Assembly (NCBI GenBank): GCA_007132365.1
Contig: SLOS01000127.1
Coordinates: forward strand, 1 to 9,435
Direction: 5' to 3'
DNA length: 9,435 nt
DNA from: Bacteroidales bacterium
GTDB lineage: Bacteria; Bacteroidota; Bacteroidia; Bacteroidales; PUMT01
Shown: in pieces, positions 1 to 7,271 of the stretch
Layout of the letters: each line of letters opens with the position of its first letter
How positions within the stretch are numbered: the first letter of the stretch is position 1
Notes under the pieces: model-generated
Database searches by the model: none
What the model saw: the letters and a program-made list of their open reading frames with translations, nothing else
What the model was told of the DNA's origin: nothing
Program-made: the position numbers and the translations under genes

Positions 1-892
1 GCGTAAACGGTGATGCTTCAGGATGCCCTGTAACCTTGGGTGGCGGTTACAGAAATGGCCACTTTACTGTTACAGGTAATGAAATTTATGACTCCGGATC
101 TCATGGAATTAACTTCAGGGGGTCTCATATACTTATTGAGAAAAACATTATCAGCAGATTTGGGCTTACTCATCCGGATGTCGGGGGCATATACAGTTTT
201 GGCAAGTACCAGTCCAGCACCCCGGGAACTGTTTATATTGACAGAACAGTAAGAAATAACATAATATCAAACCCCGACTATGTAACACCCGTGCTAAATT
301 CAGGAGATGTTCTGGAAATGGGTATTTATTTCGATTCCAAAACTTGCAATGTAATATGCACGGATAATATTATAATAGAGACCGGAACCGGCTTTTATAC
401 AAACAGTGGATTCAACCTTGAACTGAAACGCAATATATTTTATAAGCCACGAAAACACGGTGCGGAGTTTCACTCTATTTGGTCTGATACACCCGTAAGC
501 AATATAGATTTCCAGGACAATAAAATTTATTCACCGGGTGAAGCGATTTTACTGCTTAATAATAAGTACGGCCTGATTGATCAATTTGGAACATTTGATA
601 ATAATTATTACCTGAAACCAGATGAGGGAATATATGTTAAATCTCATAAGGGGTGGACAAATTATGAGAACTTCACCCTTTCCCAATGGAAAACAAGGTA
701 TGGTAATGACCTGAATACTAAAACCTCTCCCACCACATCAAAAGTATCAGATATTTATTACAACAATACAGACAGGGTGAAAAAAATTGATGTCGGTACA
801 AACAGGATAGATATTAATGGTAATCCTCTAACTGAAAGTATTATTTCTTTTGAACCCTTTGAGGGAATGATAGTTCTTGAAGGAGAACCGGG
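1..892 (+). repeat. Tandem gene duplication, copy 1 (shared segment)
   Basis: This segment matches 2357-3248 at a constant offset of 2356 bases with no insertion or deletion. A hand count gives about 50 mismatches, near 94% identity. The left end is set by the window edge, so the true repeat is longer. The right end is sharp: both copies read ...GAACCGGG and then become unrelated. Confidence 0.95.
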
Positions 893-1226
893 TCAGAAAT
901 CAATACCTGTTGCAAATTCAAATTCCGATTCAAATTCAAATCCGGACTTAAAATTAGAGAATGAACCCGAAGAAAATCTGATTAAACTCTTCCCAAACCC
1001 AAATACAGGAATATTCAGGCTTCAAGTGAAATTGCAAAATACTGACGAGCAAATTAATATCTTTGTTTTTGATGCCTCTGGTATTACAGTATTCCAGACC
1101 CGGGAAAATCCTGCAGGAGAATATCTTGATAAAGATATGAATCTGTCTTTTTTACCTAAAGGACGATATCTTATCAATATAACCGGGGTAGCCACCAGGG
1201 TTCGCAAGCAGTTTATTATCAATTAA
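1..1226 (+). CDS. Secreted right-handed beta-helix protein with T9SS sorting domain (5' partial)
   Basis: The reading frame is open from base 3 and continues off the left edge, so the TTG at 36 is an internal Leu codon and not a start. The visible 407 residues align without gaps to residue 363 onward of the next gene, which suggests a full length near 770 aa. They hold beta-helix rungs rich in Asn, Ile and Gly (for example TGNEIYDSGSHGINF), then a small C-terminal beta domain ending FEPFEGMIVLEGEPG. After these come an Asn/Ser linker and, from about residue 326, a T9SS type A sorting domain: LFPNPNTGIFRL, a KGRYLI-type strand and the end KQFIIN. By family knowledge, such proteins cross the outer membrane through T9SS and are released or anchored at the surface, with the domain cleaved off. 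The beta-helix fold is common in polysaccharide lyases, epimerases and hydrolases. No catalytic residues could be assigned, so enzyme activity is unproven. Confidence 0.88.
   Translation, partial: VNGDASGCPVTLGGGYRNGHFTVTGNEIYDSGSHGINFRGSHILIEKNIISRFGLTHPDVGGIYSFGKYQSSTPGTVYIDRTVRNNIISNPDYVTPVLNSGDVLEMGIYFDSKTCNVICTDNIIIETGTGFYTNSGFNLELKRNIFYKPRKHGAEFHSIWSDTPVSNIDFQDNKIYSPGEAILLLNNKYGLIDQFGTFDNNYYLKPDEGIYVKSHKGWTNYENFTLSQWKTRYGNDLNTKTSPTTSKVSDIYYNNTDRVKKIDVGTNRIDINGNPLTESIISFEPFEGMIVLEGEPGQKSIPVANSNSDSNSNPDLKLENEPEENLIKLFPNPNTGIFRLQVKLQNTDEQINIFVFDASGITVFQTRENPAGEYLDKDMNLSFLPKGRYLINITGVATRVRKQFIIN
913..945 (+). repeat. CAAATTC-type microrepeat encoding an Asn/Ser linker
   Basis: Short imperfect direct repeats (CAAATTC, CAAATTC, CGATTC, CAAATTC, CAAATCC) encode Ala-Asn-Ser-Asn-Ser-Asp-Ser-Asn-Ser-Asn-Pro-Asp. 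They lie between the passenger and the T9SS domain of the first beta-helix gene, where a flexible spacer is usual. Repeats of this kind can change in length by slippage. The paralogue has no counterpart. Confidence 0.75.
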
Positions 1227-1272
1227 TATGAATATGGCCAAAGTGTAACTTCCAGGTCATTTTCCTGTCATA

Positions 1273-3255
1273 ATGAAAAAAGGAGCCCTCTTATTTTTGT
1301 CAGCCTTTTTACCTGGACTATTTTGTCTTTGTGCCAATGACGATCTTTCAGCTTCTGCTTCTGTCTCCTATTATATTTCCCCGGAAGGAAATGACAATAA
1401 TAGCGGCACCTCTGCCTCATATCCCTGGCAAACCCTGGATAAGGTCAATTCAAGACGGTTTAGCCCGGGCGACAAAGTTTTGTTCGAACGTGACGGAAAA
1501 TGGTACGGCCAACTTAAAATCCCAGCTTCGGGAATTACTTTCGGAGCCTACGGATCAGGGGAAAAACCTGTTATTCACGGGTGGAAAACACTAACAGGCT
1601 GGACTAATGAAGGAGGTGGACTTTACAGCATTACAGACAACAATCTGCTTGAAACTGCAAGGATACTTACAATTGACGGTGAAGTACGAAACAAAGGCCG
1701 GTTCCCCAAAGTTCACTGGCATCCAATAACCAAAGCTGAGAGTAATTATTACATCTATTCAGAACTTTTAAACGGATCACCCAATTTTACAGGTGCAGAG
1801 ATTGTTTGCAATAAAAATGACTGGGTTATTGATGTTGGAACCATAACCTCTCATAACGGTGGCTCAATAAACTATACCGGTACAAGCTGGTATCCCCAAA
1901 AAAATGATCACGGTTTTTTCATTCAGAACCACATTAACTGCTTAACCGGGCCAGGCGACTGGATGTTTGATGGAAATGCCAAAAAACTCACAATGTACTT
2001 TGGCGGTGAAAACCCTGATAACTACCTTGTTAAAGTTAGCTCGGTTGATGATGTAATAGTGATTGATGGAAAATCCGATGTGGTTATCGAAAATATTTCC
2101 ATCCAGGGTTCCAACAGGACAGGAATAAGACTTACCGGTAATCCGACATTGAATATTTTAATTAACAGCTGCGACATTTTATTTTCCGGTTTTAACGGAG
2201 TATACCTGGACCCGGGTGCAGGCTGGCCAGAACATATAACTGTCAATGAATGTCTTTTTGAGGATACCATGCTTTCCGGCATTGATACCCGTGATTCCTA
2301 CCATGTTACTATTACAAATAATATTTTTAAACGTACATACCTGGACCCCGGCAGCAGCGTAAACGGTGATGCTTCAGGATGTCCTGTAAACTTGGGTGGC
2401 GGTTACAGAAACGGCCACTTCACTGTTACAGGTAATGAAATTTATGACTCCGGATCTCATGGGATTAACTTCAGGGGGTCTCATATACTTATTGAGAAAA
2501 ACATTATCAGCAGATTTGGGCTTACTCATTCGGATGTCGGGGGCATATACAGTTTTGGCAAGTACCAGTCCAGCACCCCGGGTGTTGTCCATATTGATAG
2601 AACAGTAAGAAATAACATAATATCAAACCCTGACTATGTAACACCCGTGCTAAATTCAGGAAATATTCTGGAAATGGGTATTTATTTCGATTCCAAAACT
2701 TCCAATGTAATATGCACGGATAATATTATAATAGAGACCGGTACCGGCTTTTATACAAATAGTGGGTTCAACCTTGAACTGAAACGCAATATAATTTATA
2801 AGCCACGAAAACATGGGGCGGAGTTTCACTCTATATGGGCTGACACACCAATAAGCAATATAGATTTTCAGGACAATAAAATTTATTCACCGGGTGAAGC
2901 GATTTTACTGCTTAATAACAAGTACGGCCTGATTGATGAATTTGGAAGATTTGATAATAATTATTACCTGAAACCAGATGATGGGATATATGTTAAAACT
3001 CATAAGGGGTGGACAAATTATGAGAACTTTACCCTTTCCCAATGGAAAACAAGGTATGGTAATGACCTGAATACTAAAACCTCCCCCACCACATCAGAAG
3101 TATCGGATATTTATTACAATATTACAGACAGGGTGAAAAAAATTGATATCGGAACAAACAGGATAGATATTAACGGTAATCCTGTAAATGAGAATTTTAT
3201 TTCTTTTGAACCCTTTGAGGGGATGATAGTCCTTGAAGGAGAACCGGGACTATAA
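1273..3255 (+). CDS. Secreted right-handed beta-helix protein, paralogue lacking the sorting domain
   Basis: Complete 660-aa protein. Residues 1-21 form a signal peptide (MKKGALLFLSAFLPGLF, then CLCA and acidic residues). No proper lipobox is seen, because Gly or Ala does not precede either Cys. Residues 33-75 match the usual entry of secreted beta-helix proteins: YYISPEGNDNNSGT, then PWQTLDKVN and FSPGDKVLFERDG. Beta-helix rungs follow from about 268 to 560, then a C-terminal beta domain ending FEPFEGMIVLEGEPGL. The last 296 or so residues are about 93% identical to the upstream gene, with 21 differences counted by eye. The stop comes one codon after the shared part ends, so the protein lacks the linker and T9SS domain of its neighbour and would be expected to stay in the periplasm or leave by another route. 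It starts 46 bp after the upstream stop and ends 20 bp before the methyltransferase gene, so co-transcription is likely. Substrate and activity are unknown. Confidence 0.9.
   Translation: MKKGALLFLSAFLPGLFCLCANDDLSASASVSYYISPEGNDNNSGTSASYPWQTLDKVNSRRFSPGDKVLFERDGKWYGQLKIPASGITFGAYGSGEKPVIHGWKTLTGWTNEGGGLYSITDNNLLETARILTIDGEVRNKGRFPKVHWHPITKAESNYYIYSELLNGSPNFTGAEIVCNKNDWVIDVGTITSHNGGSINYTGTSWYPQKNDHGFFIQNHINCLTGPGDWMFDGNAKKLTMYFGGENPDNYLVKVSSVDDVIVIDGKSDVVIENISIQGSNRTGIRLTGNPTLNILINSCDILFSGFNGVYLDPGAGWPEHITVNECLFEDTMLSGIDTRDSYHVTITNNIFKRTYLDPGSSVNGDASGCPVNLGGGYRNGHFTVTGNEIYDSGSHGINFRGSHILIEKNIISRFGLTHSDVGGIYSFGKYQSSTPGVVHIDRTVRNNIISNPDYVTPVLNSGNILEMGIYFDSKTSNVICTDNIIIETGTGFYTNSGFNLELKRNIIYKPRKHGAEFHSIWADTPISNIDFQDNKIYSPGEAILLLNNKYGLIDEFGRFDNNYYLKPDDGIYVKTHKGWTNYENFTLSQWKTRYGNDLNTKTSPTTSEVSDIYYNITDRVKKIDIGTNRIDINGNPVNENFISFEPFEGMIVLEGEPGL
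2357..3248 (+). repeat. Tandem gene duplication, copy 2 (shared segment)
   Basis: This is the partner of 1-892, in direct orientation. The similarity probably extends leftwards through the rest of the gene, but the matching part of copy 1 is outside the window. After base 3248 the sequence runs straight into the stop codon and shows no trace of the linker or sorting domain that follows copy 1. Confidence 0.95.
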
Positions 3256-3275
3256 AACTGGGATATAATTAAACA

Positions 3276-4196
3276 ATGAATAAATTATTCCATAAATGTA
3301 AATTGTTCTATTATAAATGGAAATGGATTTTCGATGTTGTAAAGAAACCCTACAGGATAAGAGATCTGAATCGCGGGTACGGTATCGTAAAAATATTATC
3401 AGAGAATTTCTATGTGCCTGTAAATACCGACACTCCGGTTCCATATGCCGACAGGATAATATCAGAAATATGGATGGAAAGTCTGCTGTGTTCACTGCTT
3501 GATAGTAAATCTTTATTTATTGATGTTGGCGCCCATATCGGACAGACCATGCTGAAAGTGAAGGCTTCCCAGCCTCTTTGCCGGTATATTGGGATTGAAC
3601 CACAGAAGGAGTGTATTGAGTTTCTTGAAAAGCTGATAAAAATCAACAATCTTGAAAATTATCATTCAGTATGGGCTGCGGCTGCTCCAGGCGGACAAAC
3701 CATCAGTAACCTCTACATTCCCAGGCCGGGTGCTACAAGTTCCACAACAGCTCCGGAATTTAAGCCTCATAAATATCTGCATTCCGAAAGCCGTGCCGTA
3801 CCAGCCCTATCTATTGATGAACTTAAAAAATCAGAGAAATTTGATATCAATGAGATCAATATGATAAAAATTGATGTGGAAAGAAATGAATTGTCAGTAC
3901 TTCAGGGTTGCGATAATGTTATGGAAACTGACCGCCCTTATATCCTGCTGGAAATCCTGCCCTCTGAAAACGATACCATGTTCAATTCTCAAGTTGAGAT
4001 CAGGAAGTTAATGGATTCAAAAAAGTACAAGATGTACAGGGTCATTAAAAATATTAACCTCGACCGTGTTGAAGCTCTTGAAATAGTTGAAAAATGGCCA
4101 CTGATTTACCAGCCCGGCTCAAGAACACGATATGACAGGGATTACCTGTTCATACCAGAAGAAAATGCGGGCAGGTTAGATATTCAGGGTATCTGA
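3276..4196 (+). CDS. FkbM family SAM-dependent methyltransferase
   Basis: 306-aa protein, probably cytoplasmic. Residues 81-91 (FIDVGAHIGQT) are the glycine-rich SAM-binding motif I. IGIEP, with acidic Glu108, is the motif II strand that would bind the ribose hydroxyls. Residues 197-206 (IKIDVERNEL) match the FkbM signature, usually IKIDVEGxE, with Asp200 and Glu202 kept but Gly-Ala replaced by Arg-Asn. FkbM proteins are class I methyltransferases, mostly O-methylating sugars or other hydroxyl groups in polysaccharide, lipopolysaccharide or natural-product pathways. The acceptor here is unknown. The N-terminal 80 residues are basic and aromatic (KLFYYKWKWIFDVVKKPY) and could associate with the membrane, but no clear transmembrane helix is seen. 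The gene follows the beta-helix pair by 20 bp on the same strand, so it is probably in the same transcript. The family call is firm; the role is not. Confidence 0.88.
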   Translation: MNKLFHKCKLFYYKWKWIFDVVKKPYRIRDLNRGYGIVKILSENFYVPVNTDTPVPYADRIISEIWMESLLCSLLDSKSLFIDVGAHIGQTMLKVKASQPLCRYIGIEPQKECIEFLEKLIKINNLENYHSVWAAAAPGGQTISNLYIPRPGATSSTTAPEFKPHKYLHSESRAVPALSIDELKKSEKFDINEINMIKIDVERNELSVLQGCDNVMETDRPYILLEILPSENDTMFNSQVEIRKLMDSKKYKMYRVIKNINLDRVEALEIVEKWPLIYQPGSRTRYDRDYLFIPEENAGRLDIQGI

Positions 4197-4284
4197 AATC
4201 CTTACAATCCCCCGGTATTTCAGTCCGGATTTGGACCCTGTAAAAGCAACAAGACCCTGCAATTATGCAGAGCCTTGCACCCTG

Positions 4285-4358
4285 TGACCCCGGAGGGATT
4301 CAAACCCCCGACCTTCAGAACCGGAATCTGACGTTCTATTCAACTGAACTACGGGGCC
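4285..4358 (-). tRNA. tRNA-Arg (anticodon CCG)
   Basis: The reverse complement folds as a standard 74-nt tRNA. The acceptor is GGCCCCG with CGGGGTC (one G-U pair), then T8-A9. The D arm is GTTC/GAAC, and the anticodon stem is TCAGA/TCTGA around the loop TTCCGGT, giving anticodon CCG, which reads CGG (Arg). The variable region is AGGTC and the T arm is GGGGG-TTTGAAT-CCCTC. The discriminator base is A and the CCA end is not encoded. The gene is divergent from leuS and its 3' end faces the methyltransferase gene. Confidence 0.95.
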
Positions 4359-4380
4359 GGATTAAACCTCTTTCGGGTTG

Positions 4381-4388
4381 CGAATTTA
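4381..4388 (-). promoter_or_regulatory. Possible -7 element for tRNA-Arg
   Basis: On the - strand this reads TAAATTCG, close to the Bacteroidota -7 consensus TAnnTTTG. It ends 22 bases before the tRNA 5' end, a sensible distance for a short leader. No TTTG box sits at the right spacing upstream, so the assignment is tentative. Confidence 0.3.
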
Positions 4389-4411
4389 TAAATTTTTAAG
4401 CAAAGATTTTC

Positions 4412-4419
4412 TATTTTCG
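4412..4419 (+). promoter_or_regulatory. Possible -7 element for leuS
   Basis: TATTTTCG resembles the Bacteroidota -7 consensus TAnnTTTG. It lies 40 bases before the leuS start codon, which would give a leader of roughly 35 nt. A matching -33 TTTG is not seen at the usual spacing. No Shine-Dalgarno sequence precedes the leuS ATG, which is normal in this phylum. Confidence 0.35.
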
Positions 4420-4459
4420 CAGATATTTACATGCTCGAAAAACACCTTACTGTTTAATA

Positions 4460-7243
4460 ATGGAATATAAATTTACAGATATTGAAAAGAAGTGGCAGGA
4501 ATACTGGGATAAGAATAATACTTTCAAAGTAACCGAGGATAAATCCAGGCCAAAGTACTATGTTCTGGATATGTTTCCCTATCCGTCGGGGGCGGGCCTT
4601 CACGTAGGACACCCTTTAGGCTATATTGCCTCAGATATCTACTCACGCTATAAAAGGCTCATGGGATTTAATGTCCTTCACCCTATGGGATTTGACGCAT
4701 TCGGGTTGCCGGCAGAGCAATATGCCATACAGACAGGTCAGCACCCGGCCATAACGACTGAGAACAATATCCGAAGGTATCGCGAACAAATGGATAAAAT
4801 CGGTTTCTGCTACGACTGGGACAGGGAGGTAAGAACATGTGATCCTGATTACTACAAATGGACCCAGTGGGTTTTCATTAAACTGTTCAAACACTGGTTC
4901 AATAAAAAAACAAACAAGGCCGAACCAATAGATACGCTTGTCACGGAATTTGAAAAAAACGGCAATTCTGCAATTGAAGCTTCACAGGATAATTTCCCTG
5001 TTTTTACAGGTTCTCAATGGAGATCAATGACTGAAAAGGAACAGCAGCTGATCCTGCTAAACTACAGACTTGCCTACTATGCAGATACAATGGTTAACTG
5101 GTGCCCGGCACTGGGAACCGTCCTGGCAAATGATGAGGTAAAGGATGGTTATTCGGTCCGGGGCGGACATCCGGTAGAACAGAGAAAGATGAAGCAATGG
5201 CTGCTCAGGGTCTCCGCATATGCGGAAAGGCTGGTAGATTCGCTGGAAAAACTTGAATGGAGCGATTCACTGAAGGAGATACAAAAAAACTGGATTGGCC
5301 GCTCAGTGGGTGCAGTTATGAACTTCAGTGTTGAAAATGCCGTAAACAATAAAAGTCATAAAGCTGTAATACAAGTTTTCACCACCCGACCCGATACGAT
5401 TTTCGGATGCACATATATGGTTCTGGCACCTGAACATGAGCTTACAGGCACTATAACAACCCCGGAATATAAGAGCCGGGTAAATACCTATGTTGAAGAA
5501 ACCAGAAAGCGCACCGAACGCGAAAGATTAGCCGACACCAGAAATATTACCGGCCAGTTTACTGGTGCATATGCAATTCATCCCTTCAGCGGAGAAAAAC
5601 TGCCGGTATGGATAAGTGATTATGTGCTCGCGGGATATGGAACCGGAGCCATAATGGCAGTTCCCGCCCATGACAGCAGGGATTACGATTTTGCGAAAAA
5701 TTTCAATCTCCCCATTATTGAAGTAGTTACCGGCGGGGATATATCAAAGGGATCCTATGACGCCAAAGAAGGAAAACTGATAAATTCAGGTTTTCTCGAC
5801 GGACTGGAGGTTGAAAATGCCATATCACTGACCATCTCAGAGTTGGAAAAGAGGGGTACAGGCTATAAAAAGATCAGTTACCGGCTCAGGGACGCAATAT
5901 TCAGCCGTCAGCGCTATTGGGGAGAACCTTTCCCGGTCTACTACAAGGACCAGGTGCCTTATGTTCTTGATGAAGATAAACTCCCGCTTGTCCTTCCTGA
6001 AGTAGATTCATACCTTCCCACAAAGAAAGGTGAACCGCCCCTTGGCAGGGCAAAAAACTGGAATACCACCGAAGGATATCCGCTGGAGATGAGTACAATG
6101 CCTGGTTTTGCCGGATCTTCAGCCTACTATCTGCGTTATATGGACCCGCGTAATGATAATGAACTTGTCTCGAAAGATGCCAATGAATACTGGGAAAGCG
6201 TTGACCTTTATATCGGGGGCACTGAACATGCAACGGGACACCTTATCTATTCACGGTTCTGGAATAAATTCCTGTATGATATCGGAATTGCCTGCACTGA
6301 TGAGCCCTTTAAAAAATTGATTAACCAGGGGATGATCCAGGGGCGTTCAAATTTTGTTTACCGCATAAAAAACAGCAACAAATTTGTCAGTCTGGGACTA
6401 AAGGACAATTATGATGTAACGCCCATTCATGTTGATGTAAACATTGTGCATAATGACATACTGAACATAGACCTTTTCCGGAAATGGAACCCCGAATATT
6501 CAAGTGCAGAGTTTATTACTGAAAAAGACGGCACCTACAGGTGCGGATATGCCATTGAAAAGATGTCCAAATCCCTCTACAATGTTGTAAATCCTGATGA
6601 TATAATTGATCAGTACGGAGCTGACACCCTGAGATTATATGAAATGTTTCTGGGACCGCTTGAACAATCAAAACCATGGGATACAAATGGAATAGACGGG
6701 GTCCACAAATTCCTTAGAAAACTCTGGAATCTTTTCCACAATTCAAACAACGAACTTTCAATATCTGACGAAAAGCCTTCTGCTGCTGAATTAAAGATCC
6801 TTCACAAAACAATAAAAAAAATAGGAGAAGATATAGAAAGATTTTCGTTCAACACCTCAGTAAGTGCATTTATGATATGTGTTAACGAATTAAGTACCCT
6901 GAAGTGCAATAAGAAAGAGATTTTGAAAGACCTGGTCATAATACTGTCTCCTTTTGCTCCTCATATATCGGAGGAGTTATGGCACTTACTGGGGAACAAA
7001 GACACCATAAGCAAAACGGAATTCCCGGTTTACGATCCAGAGCACATTTCAGAAGATACCATCCGGTACCCGGTGTCATTTAATGGTAAGACAAGGCTTA
7101 AGATTGATCTGCCGGCTGATTATGAAAACAGTGACATTGAAAAGGAAATACTTAAAAAGGAAGATGTACTGAAATACCTGAAAGGAGCGGCCCCAAAAAA
7201 AATAATTGTAGTCAGGGGCAGAATTATAAATATAGTAGTTTGA
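4460..7243 (+). CDS. leuS: Leucyl-tRNA synthetase
   Basis: Complete 927-aa class Ia synthetase, which charges tRNA-Leu with leucine in the cytoplasm. The N-terminal PYPSGAGLHVGH carries the HIGH-type motif (HVGH, residues 48-51), and KMSKS lies at 701-705. Between them, the CP1 editing domain shows the Thr-rich TTRPDTIFG (from Thr308) and GTGAIMAVPAHDSRD (from Gly394), including the Asp of HDSRD that contacts the amino group of mischarged leucine. Post-transfer editing therefore looks intact. The C-terminal domain ends KKIIVVRGRIINIVV. The protein is about 65 residues longer than the E. coli enzyme, mainly from an insert near 146-205 and another near 624-700 just before KMSKS; both are usual in Bacteroidota. 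The cysteines that form the small zinc knuckle after NWCP in E. coli are mostly absent (DGYSVRGGHP). The ATG at 4460 fits the family N-terminus (MEYKFTDIEKKWQ). Confidence 0.98.
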   Translation: MEYKFTDIEKKWQEYWDKNNTFKVTEDKSRPKYYVLDMFPYPSGAGLHVGHPLGYIASDIYSRYKRLMGFNVLHPMGFDAFGLPAEQYAIQTGQHPAITTENNIRRYREQMDKIGFCYDWDREVRTCDPDYYKWTQWVFIKLFKHWFNKKTNKAEPIDTLVTEFEKNGNSAIEASQDNFPVFTGSQWRSMTEKEQQLILLNYRLAYYADTMVNWCPALGTVLANDEVKDGYSVRGGHPVEQRKMKQWLLRVSAYAERLVDSLEKLEWSDSLKEIQKNWIGRSVGAVMNFSVENAVNNKSHKAVIQVFTTRPDTIFGCTYMVLAPEHELTGTITTPEYKSRVNTYVEETRKRTERERLADTRNITGQFTGAYAIHPFSGEKLPVWISDYVLAGYGTGAIMAVPAHDSRDYDFAKNFNLPIIEVVTGGDISKGSYDAKEGKLINSGFLDGLEVENAISLTISELEKRGTGYKKISYRLRDAIFSRQRYWGEPFPVYYKDQVPYVLDEDKLPLVLPEVDSYLPTKKGEPPLGRAKNWNTTEGYPLEMSTMPGFAGSSAYYLRYMDPRNDNELVSKDANEYWESVDLYIGGTEHATGHLIYSRFWNKFLYDIGIACTDEPFKKLINQGMIQGRSNFVYRIKNSNKFVSLGLKDNYDVTPIHVDVNIVHNDILNIDLFRKWNPEYSSAEFITEKDGTYRCGYAIEKMSKSLYNVVNPDDIIDQYGADTLRLYEMFLGPLEQSKPWDTNGIDGVHKFLRKLWNLFHNSNNELSISDEKPSAAELKILHKTIKKIGEDIERFSFNTSVSAFMICVNELSTLKCNKKEILKDLVIILSPFAPHISEELWHLLGNKDTISKTEFPVYDPEHISEDTIRYPVSFNGKTRLKIDLPADYENSDIEKEILKKEDVLKYLKGAAPKKIIVVRGRIINIVV

Positions 7244-7271
7244 TATAAATATAAAAATGTATGTATAAAGC

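Noticed and set aside
36..38. TTG as the start of the first beta-helix gene
   Set aside because: The frame is open to the window edge, and the paralogue has coding sequence matching the bases before it (VNGDASGCPV), so this is an internal codon.
1300..1340. Lipoprotein signal in the second beta-helix protein
   Set aside because: The cysteines sit in GLFCLCAND, where no Gly, Ala or Ser precedes Cys as a lipobox requires.
1273..3255. Calling the second beta-helix gene a pseudogene
   Set aside because: The frame is intact over 660 codons with a signal peptide and all passenger domains. Only the sorting domain is missing, which need not abolish function.
4257..4270. Hairpin CTGCA-ATTA-TGCAG as a terminator for tRNA-Arg
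   Set aside because: The stem is only 5 bp, and on the - strand it is followed by GGTCTTGTTGC instead of a run of T.
4197..4284. Duplicated tRNA 3' end (att site) beside tRNA-Arg
   Set aside because: A short match around ACCCTGT occurs near 4236 and 4280, but nothing long enough to be a repeated tRNA end.
4383..4394. Palindrome AATTTATAAATT between tRNA-Arg and leuS as an operator
   Set aside because: It is pure A/T in an AT-rich spacer and overlaps the candidate -7 element of the tRNA, so chance is a sufficient explanation.
4359..4459. T-box or other riboswitch leader upstream of leuS
   Set aside because: The gap is about 100 bases, AT-rich, without specifier or T-box-like sequence, and T-boxes are not typical of this phylum.
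5901..6233. 110-codon open frame on the - strand inside leuS
   Set aside because: It lies fully antisense to a conserved synthetase and has no recognisable protein features.
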